Shown: one piece after another, positions 6,177 through 6,187 of the stretch
Layout of the letters: the number at the start of each line of letters is the position of its first letter
Numbering within the stretch: position 1 is the stretch's first letter
Origin: Deltaproteobacteria bacterium
GTDB lineage: Bacteria > Desulfobacterota > Binatia > UBA9968
DNA: 6,187 bases
Assembly: GCA_005879435.1 (NCBI GenBank)
Contig: VBKX01000457.1
Coordinates: forward strand, 1-6,187
Direction: 5' to 3'
The notes under the pieces: generated by a model
Told to the model about the DNA's origin: nothing
Databases searched by the model: none
What the model saw: the letters and a program-made list of their open reading frames with translations, nothing else
Translations under genes and position numbers: made by a program

Positions 6177-6187
6177 ATGAACGAAAG
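6177..6187 (+). CDS. Possible start of the next gene (partial)
   Basis: An ATG 23 nt after the permease stop opens a frame reading Met-Asn-Glu before the window ends. A GAGAG at 6169-6173 could be a Shine-Dalgarno but is only 3 nt from the ATG. An ABC ATPase or binding-protein gene would be expected here in this transporter family, but nothing of it is visible. Confidence 0.3.

Overview
The window reads as ordinary protein-coding chromosome from a GC-rich Gram-negative bacterium. Two predicted lipoproteins whose +2 residues (Ala and Ser) fit outer-membrane sorting, a large secreted helical-repeat protein and a TauC/SsuC-type ABC permease together suggest an environmental lineage such as a deltaproteobacterium-like or Tectomicrobia/Binatota-like organism. 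That placement is an impression from gene style and composition; there is no marker gene here.

Layout. (1) Positions 1-165 hold the end of a DHH/DHHA1 phosphoesterase with the GGGGH motif. (2) A perfect 28-bp palindrome (172-199) separates it from a small cupin (224-553). (3) Convergent to the cupin and 17 nt away, a minus-strand lipoprotein (571-1776) carries a TIM-barrel domain resembling clan GH-A glycoside hydrolases. (4) Positions 1777-1936 form a compact divergent control region. A 9-bp inverted repeat places one TTGAC motif in each arm, and each can serve as the -35 box of an outward-facing sigma70-like promoter. (5) On the plus strand follow a TPR-type lipoprotein (1937-2863) and, joined by an ATGA overlap, an 838-residue secreted protein of unknown function (2860-5376). 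(6) Eighteen nt further, after a good Shine-Dalgarno, comes a complete ABC permease (5395-6153). A possible next start codon lies at 6177.

How the genes may work together. The divergent arrangement suggests that the glycoside-hydrolase-like lipoprotein and the TPR lipoprotein/large secreted protein pair could be co-controlled and act together at the cell envelope, but this is inference. The permease belongs to the nitrate/sulfonate/taurine/thiamine-precursor family. Its ATPase and binding protein are not in view, so its substrate cannot be named and its closeness to the envelope genes may be incidental.

The most notable items are the mirror-image divergent promoter, which also revises two start codons and implies a nearly leaderless mRNA, and the translationally coupled pair of envelope proteins that I cannot assign to a characterised system. 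I found no CRISPR array, tRNA, rRNA, insertion sequence or convincing intrinsic terminator.
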